A stretch of DNA of 64,000 bases, taken from NCBI GenBank assembly GCA_022225965.2, contig JAKJXP020000006.1, positions 620,001 to 684,000 on the forward strand, in the 5' to 3' direction. A program made the position numbers and the translations under genes. Shown piece after piece: positions 1-12,995 of this stretch. Origin of the DNA: Diatrype stigma. Its lineage: Eukaryota; Ascomycota; Sordariomycetes; Xylariales; Diatrypaceae. A model generated the notes under the pieces. The model was not told the origin of the DNA. It made no database searches and saw only the letters and a program-made list of their open reading frames with translations. The first letter of the stretch is position 1; each line of letters starts with the position of its first letter.

Positions 1-3000
1 ACGACGTTCGCACCATCTTTTATCAAGACAGAGGATTTGAGGAAAAGCATAGATGTGGTCAGGGGAATCGAAGGAGAAAATGACTTTTCCGGCAAGAGAT
101 ATGTATGGCTACGGGATTCGAAGCTAGCCTTCGTGAAGGGATGGGTCGTCGAGGAGCTGGAGGGAGGTCGCATACTCGTGCAGTGCGACGATGGCAGTGT
201 AAGTCAACATTGGAAACCTGTGGCTATATTCGCTTACAGAATGTCGTGTCTAGCAACGTGAGGTCGATCAAGAAAGCGTCGATAAAGTCAACCCTGCCAA
301 GTTCGACAAGGCGAACGATATGGCCGAACTCACCCACTTAAACGAAGCCTCCGTTGTCCATAACCTGCACATGAGATACCAATCCGATCTGATATATACC
401 TACTCTGGGCTATTCTTGGTTACCGTCAACCCCTACTGTCCGCTCCCTATATACACCAACGAGTACATTAACATGTACAAGGGCAGGAATCGGGAGGATA
501 CGAAGCCACACATTTTCGCCATGGCCGACGAGACGTTTCGAAACCTGGTAGACGAGGGCGAGAATCAGAGCATCCTGGTAACTGGTGAATCCGGTGCTGG
601 GAAGACGGAGAACACCAAGAAGGTCATACAATACCTTGCTGCCGTGGCTCATTCCGAGTCGCCTATGAAGAATAGGGGGCAGCAGCACTCAACCCTTTCA
701 CAACAAATTTTACGAGCCAATCCCATCTTAGAAGCATTTGGGAATGCCCAAACTGTGCGCAATAACAACTCCTCCAGATTTGGAAAATTCATACGAATCG
801 AGTTTTCTCGATCGGGTGCTATTTCTGGTGCCTTCATCGACTGGTACCTTTTGGAGAAGTCTCGTGTAGTTCGCATCAATTCCCAGGAGCGAAATTACCA
901 CATCTTTTATCAGCTGCTGAAGGGGGCGGATCGGCGCATGAGGCAAGACTACTTGCTTGAAGGACTCGGGATTGACGACTTTGCCTACACTCGCGACGGC
1001 CACGACTCAATCGCCGGTGTCTCTGACCGAGATGAATGGGATTTTCTGTTAGAAGCCTTCGATGTCATGGGCTTCTCTGAGGACGACCAGGATTGCATCT
1101 TACGCACGGTCGCTGCAGTCCTTCATCTTGGTAACCTTACAGTTGTGAAGGAAAGCCGCATGGCGGATCAAGCCAGGCTAGCCCCTGATGCCAAAGAGGT
1201 AGCAGCCAGAGTGTGCAGACTTCTCAGGATTCCCCTCGAGCCTTTTCTCCAAGGGCTACTGCATCCGAAAGTCAAGGCCGGCCGTGAATGGGTGGAGAAG
1301 GTCCAAACCCCCGAGCAAGTTCGGTTAAGCATTGATGCCCTCGCCAAGGGTATCTACGAACGTGGCTTCGGGGATTTGGTGACTAGGATCAATCGTCAAC
1401 TCGATCGTACCGGGGTTGGCATCGACGACTCTCACTTCATTGGAGTGCTTGATATCGCCGGATTCGAGATCTTTGAAGAGAACAGTTTCGAACAACTCTG
1501 CATCAACTATACGAACGAAAAGCTCCAACAATTCTTCAACCACCATATGTTTGTCTTGGAGCAAGAGGAGTACGCGCGTGAACAGATTGAATGGAAATTC
1601 ATTGATTTTGGTCGTGACCTTCAACCCACCATTGACTTGATTGAATTATCCAATCCGATTGGTATATTCTCCTGCCTAGATGAGGATTGTGTCATGCCAA
1701 AGGCCACGGACAAGACTTTCACGGAAAAGCTCAATGCTTTGTGGGATAAGAAGTCTCCTAAATACCGTCCCTCGCGACCGGGGCCCCGACATGGGTTCAT
1801 TCTTACTCATTATGCTGCCGAGGTTGAGTACTCTACCGACGGCTGGTTAGAAAAGAACAAGGATCCCATGAACGACAACGTCACACGCCTCTTAGCCGCG
1901 TCAAGCGATGCCCATATTGCCAATTTGTTTGTCGACTGTGCCGAAGCCGATGACGAGAATGGTGCATTTCGGAGTCGAGTCAAGAAAGGCCTGTTCCGTA
2001 CTGTTGCCCAAAGACACAAAGAGCAACTCTCCAGTTTGATGACTCAACTGCACTCTACCCACCCACACTTCGTTCGGTGTATTCTTCCAAATCACAAGAA
2101 ACGGCCGAAGCAGTTCAATGGACTCCTTGTCCTCGACCAGCTGAGATGTAATGGTGTGCTCGAGGGCATCAGGATAGCAAGGACTGGCTTTCCCAACAGA
2201 CTATCCTTCGCAGAATTCCGCCAGAGATATGAGGTCCTCTGCAATGACATGCCCCGGGGGTATTTGGAGGGACAAGCAGCCGCTTCCATAATGCTTGATA
2301 AACTTGCTCTTGACAGGTCACTGTTCCGTGTTGGCCTTACGAAGGTTTTCTTCCGGGCTGGTGTTCTTGCCGAGTTAGAGGAGCAGCGTGATGCACTCAT
2401 TACCGAGATAATGTCTCGATTCCAGTCGCTAGCACGGGGCTATATTCGGCGACGAAACGCCTTCAAGAAACTCTATCGAACTGAGGCAACGCATGTCATC
2501 CAGCGAAACTTCCAAGTCTATCTTGACCTTTGCGAGAACCCATGGTGGCAACTTTTTATTAAGATGAAGCCACTACTGGGAACTACACGTACGGCGATCG
2601 AAGTCAAGCGGCGCGACGAGAAGATCAAGGAGCTGAACGAGAAGGTTCGAATAGACCTTGAAAACCGCCAGCGTCTTGAGGAAGAGAGGCGCAACTGCCA
2701 TAACGAGTTGATGCGGACTCAACAGGTCCTCGAGAGTGAGCGTGCATTGGCGCTCGACAAAGAAGAAATTTTCAAGCGCCTTCAGCAACGTGAGATAGAA
2801 CTTGAAGAAGAGCTCAAGGGTGCGATGGACGATCAGGAGAAACTCGAAGACCAGCTTGATGATCTTCTAGAGGCCAAAAAGCGGGCCGAACACGAAGTTG
2901 AGATGTATCGATCTCAACTCGACCAAGCTGCGGCCCTCATAGCTAGGCTGGAAGAGGAGAAGTCAGCTCTTGATGTTCGCGTAGCAGAGCTAGGGACGGA

Positions 3001-6000
3001 ACTGGAGCACGTAATGCAAAAGCAAGCCGACCGAAGCGAACAGGAAGCGGCTCTTGAGAGCGAGATCAAGATGCTTCAGAGTCAACTGTCTTTGAAGGAT
3101 CGCAAAGTGCGCGACCTAGAAGGCAAGCTGTTGAAGAACGATCAAGACGCTCATGTCAACCTTGCAGCAACTCAGAAAGAGCTACAAACCGTCAAGGCTC
3201 GGGAGCAACACCTTGCAAGGGAGAATCGCAACATCCAGTTACAACTGACGGAACTGTCCAAGACTTCAACTGATTATGAAGATCTTGTGATGAAGAAAGA
3301 GAGCGAGCTTTCAGTCCTTCGTAGCGACAACAAGAAATACCAAACAGAACAGCGGAGCTTAGAAGACCAGAAAAAGCTGCTCACTGCAGAGAAGGAGAAG
3401 ACGGCTGAACGATTACGCGAAGTACAAGCTGAGATGACAGCCATGAAATCCCAGCAATCTCAACTCCAGCGTGAAGCCGAAGATGCCAAACAACTACTGC
3501 AAGCTCGCCTCTCTGAGGATGCCCAGGCGAATCAAAGCCGTGAGGTGCTCGAATCACAGATAACCGACCTCAAAGATCAGCTCTATAAGGTACAGATGGA
3601 TCTCAGTCGAGAACGACAATCCCGGGACGATGTTGCTCTCATCTCCGAACACAAATTCCAATCTTTGAAGGAGGAGCATGACCAGCTTAAGGAGCTGAAG
3701 ATTACTGTTGAGAAAGAGCTTTATCTCCAGCAAGACAAGATGCGACGCACTATGGAAGCGCGCGCAACGGCCGAGCAGGAACGTGACGAGGCCCGTGAGG
3801 AGATCCGCCGGCTACGAATCGCAAAAACCCAAGCTGAGGAAGCTCGCCTCAATGCAGAGGAGACTGGGGAGCGCATGGCAACGCTTGCTGCCCGTGAACG
3901 AGAAACCAGCTTGCAGAAGGAGCTCGATGCTACTCAGGACAGGCTAACGTGGTTTGAGGGTGAATGCGAAAAGCTCAACCACCAAATCGAAGACCTCAAC
4001 AAATTCATGATTGAGTCTGGTGAATATGGGCTCAAGAATGATCAGGCTAAAGAGCGGCTAGAGAGAGAACTGGTCACTGTCAAGGGTCGCTTAACCGCAT
4101 CTGAGAACGATAACCGCGCTTTGCTGAATAAACTCCAGCACAAAGGCCTCGAAATCGCACGTTCCAGCTCGAGGGCTAGTGAAGCCTCAAGAGGACAGAT
4201 TGTCAGCCTGCAGCGTGAAAAGGCTAGAATTGAGCAAGAAAACGTCCGGATCAACAAGCAGCTTGGTGATTCGCAACTCACAGTAGCCGGACTAGAAAAG
4301 AAGGTTGAGAAGCTCTTATTGAACCTTGAGGACCTCAATCACGAGATCGCACGCGAGGTCAAATCCAGTCGGAACGCCGAGAAAGCCTCCTCAAACTTCA
4401 CAGTCCAGCTCGCAGAAGCCAACCGTACAATCGAGTCCGAGCGGCAACTCCGACAGCAAGCCCAGTCAACTGTAAGGGCAATGCAAACAACTGTCGACTC
4501 CCGCAATAAAGAACTCGAGGAGCTTCGTGCTCAGCTGCTACGCGTCTTGAAGGCGGTCGACCCCGAGGTTAACATCCCGAATCAAACTGATGGTAGTCAC
4601 GATAAGATCATGAGCAAGAACTTCGAGATGATTCGGAAGATCGAAGAGTTGCAACAAAACCTACGGATACAGACTGCAGCAAGAGCGACTGCTGAAGCAC
4701 AGGTATCTGAGTTGCGCGCATCTAGAGCAGACTCTCCTGTACGACCGAAGCTGGAAGAAATGCATCCTAACGAGGCACCCTTCAATGGATCTCCCACCCA
4801 GAAACGATCCAAGCCCAACGGAAGACGCTACTCGAATGTTTCAACCCCTACTCGGCGACATGTTCAGGACCATGAGTTTGTGCCAGATTCTGGTCGATCA
4901 GACCGAACAGCCGACATTCTCAGCTTCAACAATCGGCAAGACCTCAAGACTGAAGTTGAAGAACTACAGAATCAACTTCAGATAGCACAAATGCAAAACA
5001 AGCACCTTCAAAGCCAAATTGACCGCTCCGCCCCAGTCCACGAAGCCGGTCCAGAAGAGAGTCCATCAATGCGACGGATGCAGAAGCTGGAAAAGGCCAA
5101 CAATCGATTGCATGATCAGCTTGACGACTCTGCGAAGAAACTATCTCTCTTGGAGAAGACGCTGCGGAGTGGTGAGCTATCGTTACGAGACATCCAGGCT
5201 AAATCACACGAGGAAATCCTTGACTTACTCAACAGTCAAGAAGACTCTCGGCGGACGTTGCTGCGTGACCACAACGACGCTGTCGTCGAGCTAACCGATG
5301 TCAAGGAACACTACGAGAAGATGAGACATGAACGTGCGAGACTGGAAGTCGAGCTACGAGACTCCAATTCGGATCTGCAAGAGATGGCTTTAGCCCGAGA
5401 GCAGGAGGCTGCTAGTCGGAGTCAACTCCTCCAAGAGTTTGCCGACCTCCAAATCCAACTTGACGCGGAATCATCCAAACTTGCGGATGTTACATCTAGC
5501 CTTGACATGTACAAGACTAGGGCAGATGAATATTTCAGCAAGCTTGAACAAGCTGAGATTGCTGTCCTCAAGGCTACTCGTGCAGAGCAATTCGCCAAGT
5601 CACAGGCTAGAGAGGCGGAGGATGCATATGCTGAGATTGTATCTCAGCGACAAAAGGCTGATGGAAGTCTGGATGATTTGCAACGCCAGAACCAGCGGCT
5701 CGAGGAGAAATTGGAGGACATTTCCACGGACTTAGAAGCTGCTCTACAAGCTAAGAAACGTCTACAGCACGAGCTCGAGGATTACAGGAACCAAAGGGCT
5801 ATAGACCTCGAAGACAAAGAGTCGAGCATGGAGCAAACACGGAAGAAATACCAAGCCGAGTTTGCTACCCTCACCAAAGAGCTTGATCTGGCGCGCGAGG
5901 AGAGGCTCTACAAGCAAACGGAGATGACTCGCTTGCGTGAGGAACTGGATGAACTCCGCTCCAAGTGGGACGATGAGGTGCTCAATAGCTCTACGTGGTC

Positions 6001-7201
6001 AAAGGAGAAGGCCCGTCTGGAGAGCACCCTTGCCGATGTCGTTGCTTCCCGTGACGAGGCAAATGCAGCTCATAACGAGGCTCAAAGTAAAGTCGTAACT
6101 CTCCTGTCGCAAGTGCGCACTCTGCGGACTTCAGTTGATGACATCACTGCTGAGCGTGACTCTGCTATCAGAGAGAAGCGCAGCCTCGAGGCGCGACTCC
6201 AAGAAGCCAAGGCCGGGCTCGAAGACCTCGCGAAGAGCGAAAGTCCCGCGCTGCGCAATGCTGCCAATACCGACAAGGAGATCCTGGAGCTCCGCTCCAG
6301 CCTTGCCCAGAAAGAGGACATTGCGACTGCTGCAGTCGAGAAGATGCGCCGAGCCGATGCTCTCTCCAACGAAATGCAGAAAGAACTCGTTGCCGAGCGT
6401 GAGCACAGTGCCGACATATCCAAGCAAAAGGCGGCCCTGGAGAAGAGCCTGAGCGAAATCCAGGTCAAGCTAGTAGACCTAGAGACCAAGGGCTACTCTA
6501 GTGGAAGCCAGGACATCAAGTTCCTACACAAGCGTATCCAAGAAGTAAGTGCACCCCCACGCCATAAACCCCATATCCCTTACCCCTCGTCCCTCAGCCC
6601 TTTTACCCCTATCTGCAGACCCGCAACCCATCAAACCATAAAAGTGACATGGCACTAACAACCACCCGCACAGCTCGAATCACAGCTCGAAGCCCAAGAG
6701 ACAGAGCGCACCAAGTCAGCGCGCTCGGTGCGCAACGTCGACCGCACCGTCAAGGATCTGCAGGCACAGATCGACCGCAAGGACAAGCAGGCGGCGCAGC
6801 TGACGGAGGACGCGACGCGGCTCCGCGACCGGGTAGAGAAACTGCTAGGGACCATCGACGAGCTGCAGGCGTCAGAGAGCGACCACCAGCTGTCGGCGCG
6901 GCGGGCCGAGCGCGAGCTGCGCGAGGAGAAGGACAAGGCGCGCCGCCTCGAGCGCGAGCTCGAGGGCTGGAAGAACCTTCGTATGGAGAAGGGGACCGGC
7001 GCCGCGAGCGTCAATGGGAGCATCCGCCTGAGCATGCCGGAGGGGGCGAGGCGCCTGAGTAACCTGAGGCACGGGAGCATCAGTACGAGCGTTGCTGGCG
7101 ACGGGGTGGGTGACGACGCGGCGAGTACCGTCGGGGTCGATGTCCCGAAACGCAAGAGCAGCTTGAATAGGCAGCCGAGTCTGACGAAGGGGTTTTTGTG
7201 A
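1..7201 (+). CDS. myo2: Conventional (class II) myosin heavy chain, 5' partial
   Basis: Actin motor of the contractile ring, septum formation and polarised growth. Exons inferred at 1-198, 254-6544 and 6674-7201; both introns are phase 0 (GTAAGT donors; TAG and CAG acceptors), giving at least 2338 residues with the start outside the window. Seen in order: SH3-like N-terminal piece (WLRDSKLAFVKGWV), P-loop GESGAGKT at 584-607, switch I NNNSSRFGKF at 761-790, switch II DIAGFE at 1450-1467, the class II lever-arm signature ENPWWQLFIKMKPLL, two degenerate IQ motifs, then about 1500 residues of heptad-rich coiled coil and a Ser-rich tail ending KGFL. The length fits fungal MYO2/MyoB heavy chains of about 2300-2400 residues. 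The second intron is 129 bp, a multiple of three, but holds a stop at 6656-6658, so splicing is required. The last exon is far richer in GC than the rest. Identity is near certain. Confidence 0.96.
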
Positions 7202-7336
7202 GAAGGGGGTGGAATGGAATGCATGCATGGTAGGGGAGGGGTTAAGGGGTTAGGGGGTTAAGGGGCTAGGTAATATACGGGTAATCATGAAGGGAAGATG
7301 GGTGATGAAGAAAAGTAATAATGTTGGGTCGACGAT

Positions 7337-7392
7337 GGTTGGTTGGTTGGTCGGTCGGTTGGTTGCATGGTTGGTTGGCTGATTGATTGATG
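7337..7392. repeat. GGTT/GATT tetranucleotide microsatellite
   Basis: Runs of GGTTGGTT with interspersed GGTC, ending in GATTGATTGATG. It lies just after the myosin gene, probably in its 3' UTR. Confidence 0.8.
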
Positions 7393-8265
7393 ACGATACT
7401 ATACTGTAGGCTTGCTCGGGGCGTTGTTCTTGTCTCTTTGTATGTCTGTAATAATATTGCTTGCGCAGGTATATGTACGCGGAAGTTATCATTGGCATGC
7501 CAGCGAGGCGAGGTTAGATGAGATAGTTAGAGTGAGTGGACTTGATGTCTTGCGGTAGTGGTGGTGGTGTAGTAACAACGGGCACGAGTTAGAGAATATA
7601 CATATATGACAGCAGACGACGACGGTTTCGCTTCGCTTCCCAGTTCGGTTGGGCTGGGCTCGAGTAGGTAGCCTTTGGCAAGGAGGAAGATCTGGTGGAA
7701 TCAAGGAGATGAACTCGTGGATAGCTTCAGATCAACGAATCTTGGTGTCTTGTTTGCGTTGGTTCGATTTGGTCAAACATGCGAGATGTGATGCCCCCGC
7801 TGCTATCCATGTAGATCTGTGGCTAAGCAGTACAGCGGTGCCTTTCAGTTAACCTGCGCGACTCCGAGGATATCTTCACCTGTCGTCGATGGATGTGGGT
7901 ACTGCAGTTAGCTGGGAGAAAAGGGGGTGGGATATGGCGAGGAGCTGCTTATTCACGACAACGTAACATCTATTATCCAGTCTATATTATATCCAATACT
8001 CTGAGGGAATAATGGTAATCAAGTATAGTCATTTTCTTCTTTCTATCCTGTGTTGATCGCCTCATTTTGTGTATCACGGTTGAACTCTCGGACCGGTCAA
8101 GCCGTCTCTCCCCGGGGTGGTATCAGTTTATCACGTTTCACTTCAGCCAGAAATATGCGGCCACCTGGTGATTCTCAGTCGGTATGTCGTAACTATAATC
8201 GTATTCTGGTCGCCTGCCTCGTATTTGCATTCGTGGTTGGGCACCCTACGAGTAATTATGACTTC

Positions 8266-8310
8266 CAAGACCATCCGAAAGTCTGACTTTCAGACTTTCG
8301 GATGGTCTTG
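8266..8310. repeat. Perfect 21-bp inverted repeat, 3-nt loop
   Basis: Arm 8266-8286 is the exact reverse complement of arm 8290-8310 (arm begins CAAGACCATCCGAAAGTC); the spacer is CTT. Followed by TTTT. It would form a very stable hairpin in RNA or a cruciform in DNA. No flanking gene explains it. Confidence 0.95.
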
Positions 8311-9003
8311 TTTTAACATTTGGTAACGTCGTACTCTACTAATAGCCGTGTCAATTAGCTATTGCTCGTGCGTTTCCGGGACACATTAGGGCACTGGTGT
8401 TTGCGTGACACAGTACGATCGTATCATATGCTTCGATTATCCGCCTCAGTACTACGGAACTTTCGGTGTAAGAACGTCAAGGGCCTATGATAAAAGAGCG
8501 TCAGCCTTGCAGAGAAAACACATACCGAGAACATGGTCCTCAACATCATCTATATATTGACGTATCAAGCCAGGCAATTGCAGGCGATGACTCGGCCTGG
8601 ACCCCGAGTAGGCGTGAATGAGGTTTGGTGAACCACAAGAAGTTGTTTGTTCGAAGATATCGCATTGTCACCTCTGATTGATAACAATATGATAAGTCTG
8701 AGTAAACTAGGGTTTCTGCCTCAGATGGCAAAAGTGAATGCAGCACAGCCTGTAACCACTGGCACACGTCCCTATTGTACGCGAAATATTATGCATAATC
8801 ATCTTTCCCATTGTCTCGAGGTACACAATAGGCCTCGCTAGTTTCATCTGCTGGTTGCAATGTAGACTGGACGACGCGATTAACTATTTAAACACCTTCA
8901 GTTGCTTCTAAAACTGAACCACACCTGTTTTCAACATCACCGAGGTTTCTGATCCCTACATCCAAGTCCTCGCGAAAGAATTAAACCACCGCGCCAGCAT
9001 CAA

Positions 9004-10245
9004 ATGCCATCGCACTCTTCTCAGAGTATATCTACCAAGACCACATTTTTCGGGATTCCCAAATATTACACTTCCTACGACGAACGACCTCCGCCGCGGT
9101 GCCATACGTGTAAACGACGTTACGGAATCTTCGGCGTCATGGACAATTTCCAGCACTTCCCGGGATTCTCCTGCATCTGCGGTACCAATGGCAGCTACAA
9201 CTGCCAAAGCCGTGGTTACGAGTATGACAGCAAGACCACGGGATCGAACCGGAGACAGGATTACGTAAGTGGATACATCTCCTTTGTCTGTTATTAGCAT
9301 ATCGCTAACTATTACCTAGGGACATCGTGACGACAGTTACCCTAAGGTGGGCGTGGTTCTCCTGATTATTAGATGATAAGATAAGAAGCTAACGTTCTCT
9401 GTCTAAGCGAGCCCCTGATCACAAACCCTATCCCCTCCCGGGGGACAAGAACTTTTCCCCGCGGCTGGATCGTGTCTTGAGGGAGCAGGCGTCCCGACGG
9501 GGTCACCTTAATTCCGTCGAGAACGATTATAATAAGAAGCACTCTTCCCAGAGGCCAGCACAGGATCCACCACGCGGCGTTGTCGTCTATCCGCATCCCT
9601 CGGCATCGCAGGGTCAAGCTGCATCACGTGGGATTTATATCCATCCGCATGTCGTGGTATCGCAACAACCATCCGCACATGTCTCCACATCGCAGAATCA
9701 AGGGCCCGTAGTGTATATCCACCCTTACGTCGTGGACAGGGGCACTCAGACTAGCAACGGGAGGGATGGCGTGAGCAGGCCGGTGCGCGATACGGAACGG
9801 CCTGCCGAGAAGTACCAAGCTACGGCCGGGGATGAGCAAGTATGACTTTGACTACCTGGATTCTCTTCCGGACTCGAGTGGACATCACGGCTGACTGGGG
9901 GTATTCTTCTAGTGGCAACAACGGCCTATGAGTGGTCATAACTACGAGCATGGCGGGCTCGGGGAGCAGAGCACTAGACCAGTACACGCTCATAGAGAGT
10001 GGGAGGTGGCGTACCCGGCTGCTCCGCCGTGGGGGAAAACCCCGAACCGGCAGCATCAGAGAGTACCGGGTGTACACAGAGGTGGAGAGCATGGTAATCA
10101 TGGGCAGGTTTCCGCGGCACCGGGGCGGGATAATTTTAGTAAGGAAAGGAAAGGAATCCTTGTCACTGGGCGCAATAGGTTAGACAGAAGGGGTGCGGCA
10201 ACAGCCACAAAGCACCATGCTTCCAAGCATGTGCACTTTAGGTAA
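9004..10245 (+). CDS. Hypothetical Cys-rich protein with IHP repeats, four exons
   Basis: Not recognised. Exons inferred at 9004-9264, 9320-9346, 9408-9839 and 9913-10245; all three introns are phase 0, with donors GTAAGT, GTGGGC and GTATGA and acceptors TAG, AAG and TAG, giving about 350 residues. That four exons join in one frame supports a real gene. The N-terminal part has CHTC followed about 25 residues later by CIC, a possible zinc-ribbon-like site. The third exon encodes three degenerate copies of a Y-x-HP unit (VYPHP, IYIHPHVV, VYIHPYVV) separated by Ser/Gln-rich spacers, and the C-terminus is basic and His-rich. No signal peptide or membrane segment is seen. The ATG has A at -3. Function unknown; the second intron's GTGGGC donor is the weakest part of the model. 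Confidence 0.6.
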
Positions 10246-10638
10246 CATGTAGTCACCTATTATGTATACTACGAGCTAGCCTGGCTTATTCCTGTATGTC
10301 TGTCAAGTTGACACCTAGTTGCTCAATGTCAGGGAGATGTGTGCTTCTAAAAGTACTTCGTCGTTCTTTGGAGGGTGTCAAGTCACACAACGAAAACGGC
10401 ATGTAAACACTTGCTCGAATACACGGATCTTCGAAGTCTACGTACGAGAACTTCACTTACTCGTTGAAACGTTGACACGGAATTCTACGTCGTAACAACG
10501 AGTAGTAACAACCTTTCATGTACGTCCAGCTACTAAGTACCTAGGTACTCGCATATGTAGGAACATTGAGTAACTAAACGGTACCAATACAAACTTGGGT
10601 CTACATATAAAGATACCTAGTACTACCAAGTTCAGCCC

Positions 10639-10704
10639 ATGAACGCGTTGTTGAACTTAGCTCTGAGGCCTATGGACGCGTCGTCGAACTTGGCTAGGCA
10701 CAAC
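10639..10704. repeat. Two degenerate 33-nt direct repeats
   Basis: ATGAACGCGTTGTTGAACTT at 10639 is echoed by ATGGACGCGTCGTCGAACTT 33 bases later. If translated, the two copies read as related 11-residue peptides, but no longer gene is visible. Confidence 0.5.
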
Positions 10705-11219
10705 AAACACGTTCTATCTAATCGTTGGAGGTACATAATTATGTACGTATCTACTAACACTTTGGAGTACCACGCACCATTTATGACGTTTGCATGTGGC
10801 AATGGCTGTGGTTACTTGTAATGGCTATCCCCGAAGCTCGTGTTGCCCGTAAATGCTTTGCACTCTGGCATCCTTTCCGTGAAGGCGCTTCGCGGAGTGA
10901 ATTATATGGCCGAATACTTTGATTACTTGGTAGTAACTTATACGAGTCAATATTTTAGATGTGTGCTTCTGGTACCGTTAGGTTGAAGTTTGAGTGTGAA
11001 GTAGTGTTTCAGACTGTCAAACATGATCCTTTACTAGTAATTAGATGTAGATACATAGGGTTCCTTCGGAGGAGCAGCTTAGACAGACTTCGACACCCAG
11101 CACCGTCCACAGCCAGCTTGTCACGTTCGTATTCCAAGCTTTACGTTGTTTCTTACCATGCAATCATAGTATCTAGCAGTAATAGTTTCAGTTGAAAGAT
11201 GAGTGGATTGGTGATGTAT

Positions 11220-11282
11220 GAACCCTATGAACCTTATAAACCCCTTGACCCCTGTGACCCCTGTGAAACCTGTGAACCTTAT
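11220..11282. repeat. Degenerate ~10-bp tandem repeat
   Basis: Units resembling CCTGTGAACC / CCTATGAACC follow one another about six times with changes. Confidence 0.7.
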
Positions 11283-11439
11283 GAGAATCCATTATGGTCC
11301 AACTGACCTTGTTCTCCCTATGCATATAACCAGTAGCTAAAGCTCTATTCTAACACATCCTTCGAGGATAAATAATTCATGGGTGAGTATAACTGTGTGT
11401 TACCAGTCCTTCCTGTTCTTGGCTGTGCTGTCCGTTTTC

Positions 11440-12995
11440 CTAGTTCTGCTCGAGACCAGCGACATATCTGGCGTATTTTCTTTGCAGGTGCTTCCATTGA
11501 CGGTCAATTGGAGCCCAAGATCGCGGGCGCTCCTGGATCAGGGGAGTCATCCAACCACGAGCCATGGCGAGAATTCGCTTTGGAGTTGGTATCTCCTTAA
11601 CATGCTGTAACCGAAGAGTCGCGTGCCGTTTGCTCGTCAGCCGAAAGAGATGGACATAGTGCTTTCTCAGCGCTTCCAAACCCCTCGGGGTAAACAGCAA
11701 GTCCAGCTCAACCCAGTGAATGAATTCTTGATCGTCCGTTTTGTTCTCGAGTCTGCACTGGAACATGTCCTGACGAAACCGGATTTCTTTTACCTCGTCT
11801 TCCAGGGCTAGTAGAAATTCTTTATCGTAATTTCTACCTCGAGGTCTCGGCTGGAACATGATCACACCAAACTGGTTCACACTTCTGGACAATCGTACCT
11901 GTTGTCTCGTCCGGGAGGATATGGCGCCAATCGTGCTCTTCATCTTGTCTTGTGCTACACGATCCTCGCCGGGAAAATGGATCCCGGTATCGTTGATGGC
12001 ATCAGACAAAAGGGGGGCGGGTAGCATGTCCTTCATAATCTGGCCTCGGGCAGCTCGCGGATTGAAGTCGACCTCATCTTCGCCTGTCATCTGTTGGTTG
12101 AAGTGATTGGTAAGGAAGGATTTTCGCGACTGCAGAGTGTCTCTAGCTTCCATGAAGAGTGGGATCAGCGGATGATCCCCAGATATAAGGACACTTTCCA
12201 AGCTGGTCGGCGTGACATCTTCCAGGTTGACATAACCCCTCATCGGTTGATGGTATATCGCTATGCTCAAAGGGAGTAAATTATACAAGGCCGGTGTGTG
12301 AAGTCTTGACCGGTTAGTCTCCCTGACCACTGTCTCCAAGAACAACTTTAGTTCTTGGGAAAATCTCCATGGGCCGAATCGTACAATACACTTCAGATGG
12401 CGGAGGTCTGCACAATGGTAGAGTAAGGTAGAGGTATGACGGTGCCCATTTTCAGCCCTGTCTGGGTTCAAGAGCTCCTCTATTGCGAACGAGTTCCTGG
12501 GCACGCCAGTCAGGTGAATGGTGATGCGACGAATAGCATCTCTCTTCTGTTTTGTGATAGCCGCCATGAACAACTGGGCACATTTTATGTCATTGAATAA
12601 GAATTCGTTCTCGCGGTAGAACAGAGGATGACGTTGCAGGTCATTGTAGATGCTGAAGCATGCGAGCTCTAGCTGGGAATTCGCTGATCGATTCCACCGG
12701 ATGGCACCGAGGCCCCGGAAAAACCGGTTTGAATGACGTTCTTGCTGCTGCGGCTGGATCGGACAGTTGATGTAGACAGCATAGCCGTAGATGAGAAGAC
12801 GAATCTAGAGGCCACAGAGGTCAGCATATGCGCTCAGATGAACGGCTGGGTTCAGGGTGTTGGACATGAAGCTTGAAAACAGCCATGAGAGGTCTGAGGC
12901 GTCACAGATGGTTGCTAGAGACAATGGCTTGTGCAGTTCCTTACCTCTTCAGGAAGCCGCAGAAGCGGCGATTCCTTTCGGTTGCGTATGGTCAT
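11440..12995 (-). CDS. Hypothetical protein with F-box-like LPEEIRxxIY start
   Basis: Two exons inferred: 12945-12995 (17 codons from an ATG with A at -3) and 11440-12804, joined by a 140-bp phase-0 intron (donor GTAAGG, branch GCTGAC, acceptor CTAG). The product is about 471 residues. The splice creates LLRLPEEIRLLIYGYA, the hallmark opening of a large fungal family of F-box-like proteins (the DUF7730 type begins this way), which strongly supports the join. A FYREN/LFND segment follows within about 100 residues, as in that family. The C-terminal part is basic and charged. No catalytic motif is seen. The family assignment is from the opening motif only; a role as a ubiquitin-ligase adaptor would be speculation. 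Confidence 0.72.

Larger units (their letters stand above)
7202..9003. other. Intergenic, myosin 3' flank, no gene seen
   Basis: Contains G-rich low-complexity sequence (7237-7270), a GGTT/GATT microsatellite and a perfect 21-bp inverted repeat at 8266-8310. Only short reading frames with no recognisable protein pattern are present. Confidence 0.6.
10246..11439. other. Intergenic, no gene seen
   Basis: AT-rich sequence with two short degenerate repeats (10639-10704 and 11220-11282). No convincing coding pattern on either strand. Confidence 0.6.

Noticed and set aside
7237..7270. GGGGTTAAGGGGTTAGGGGG, looks telomere-like
   Set aside because: Not a regular TTAGGG array; short low-complexity sequence in a 3' UTR.
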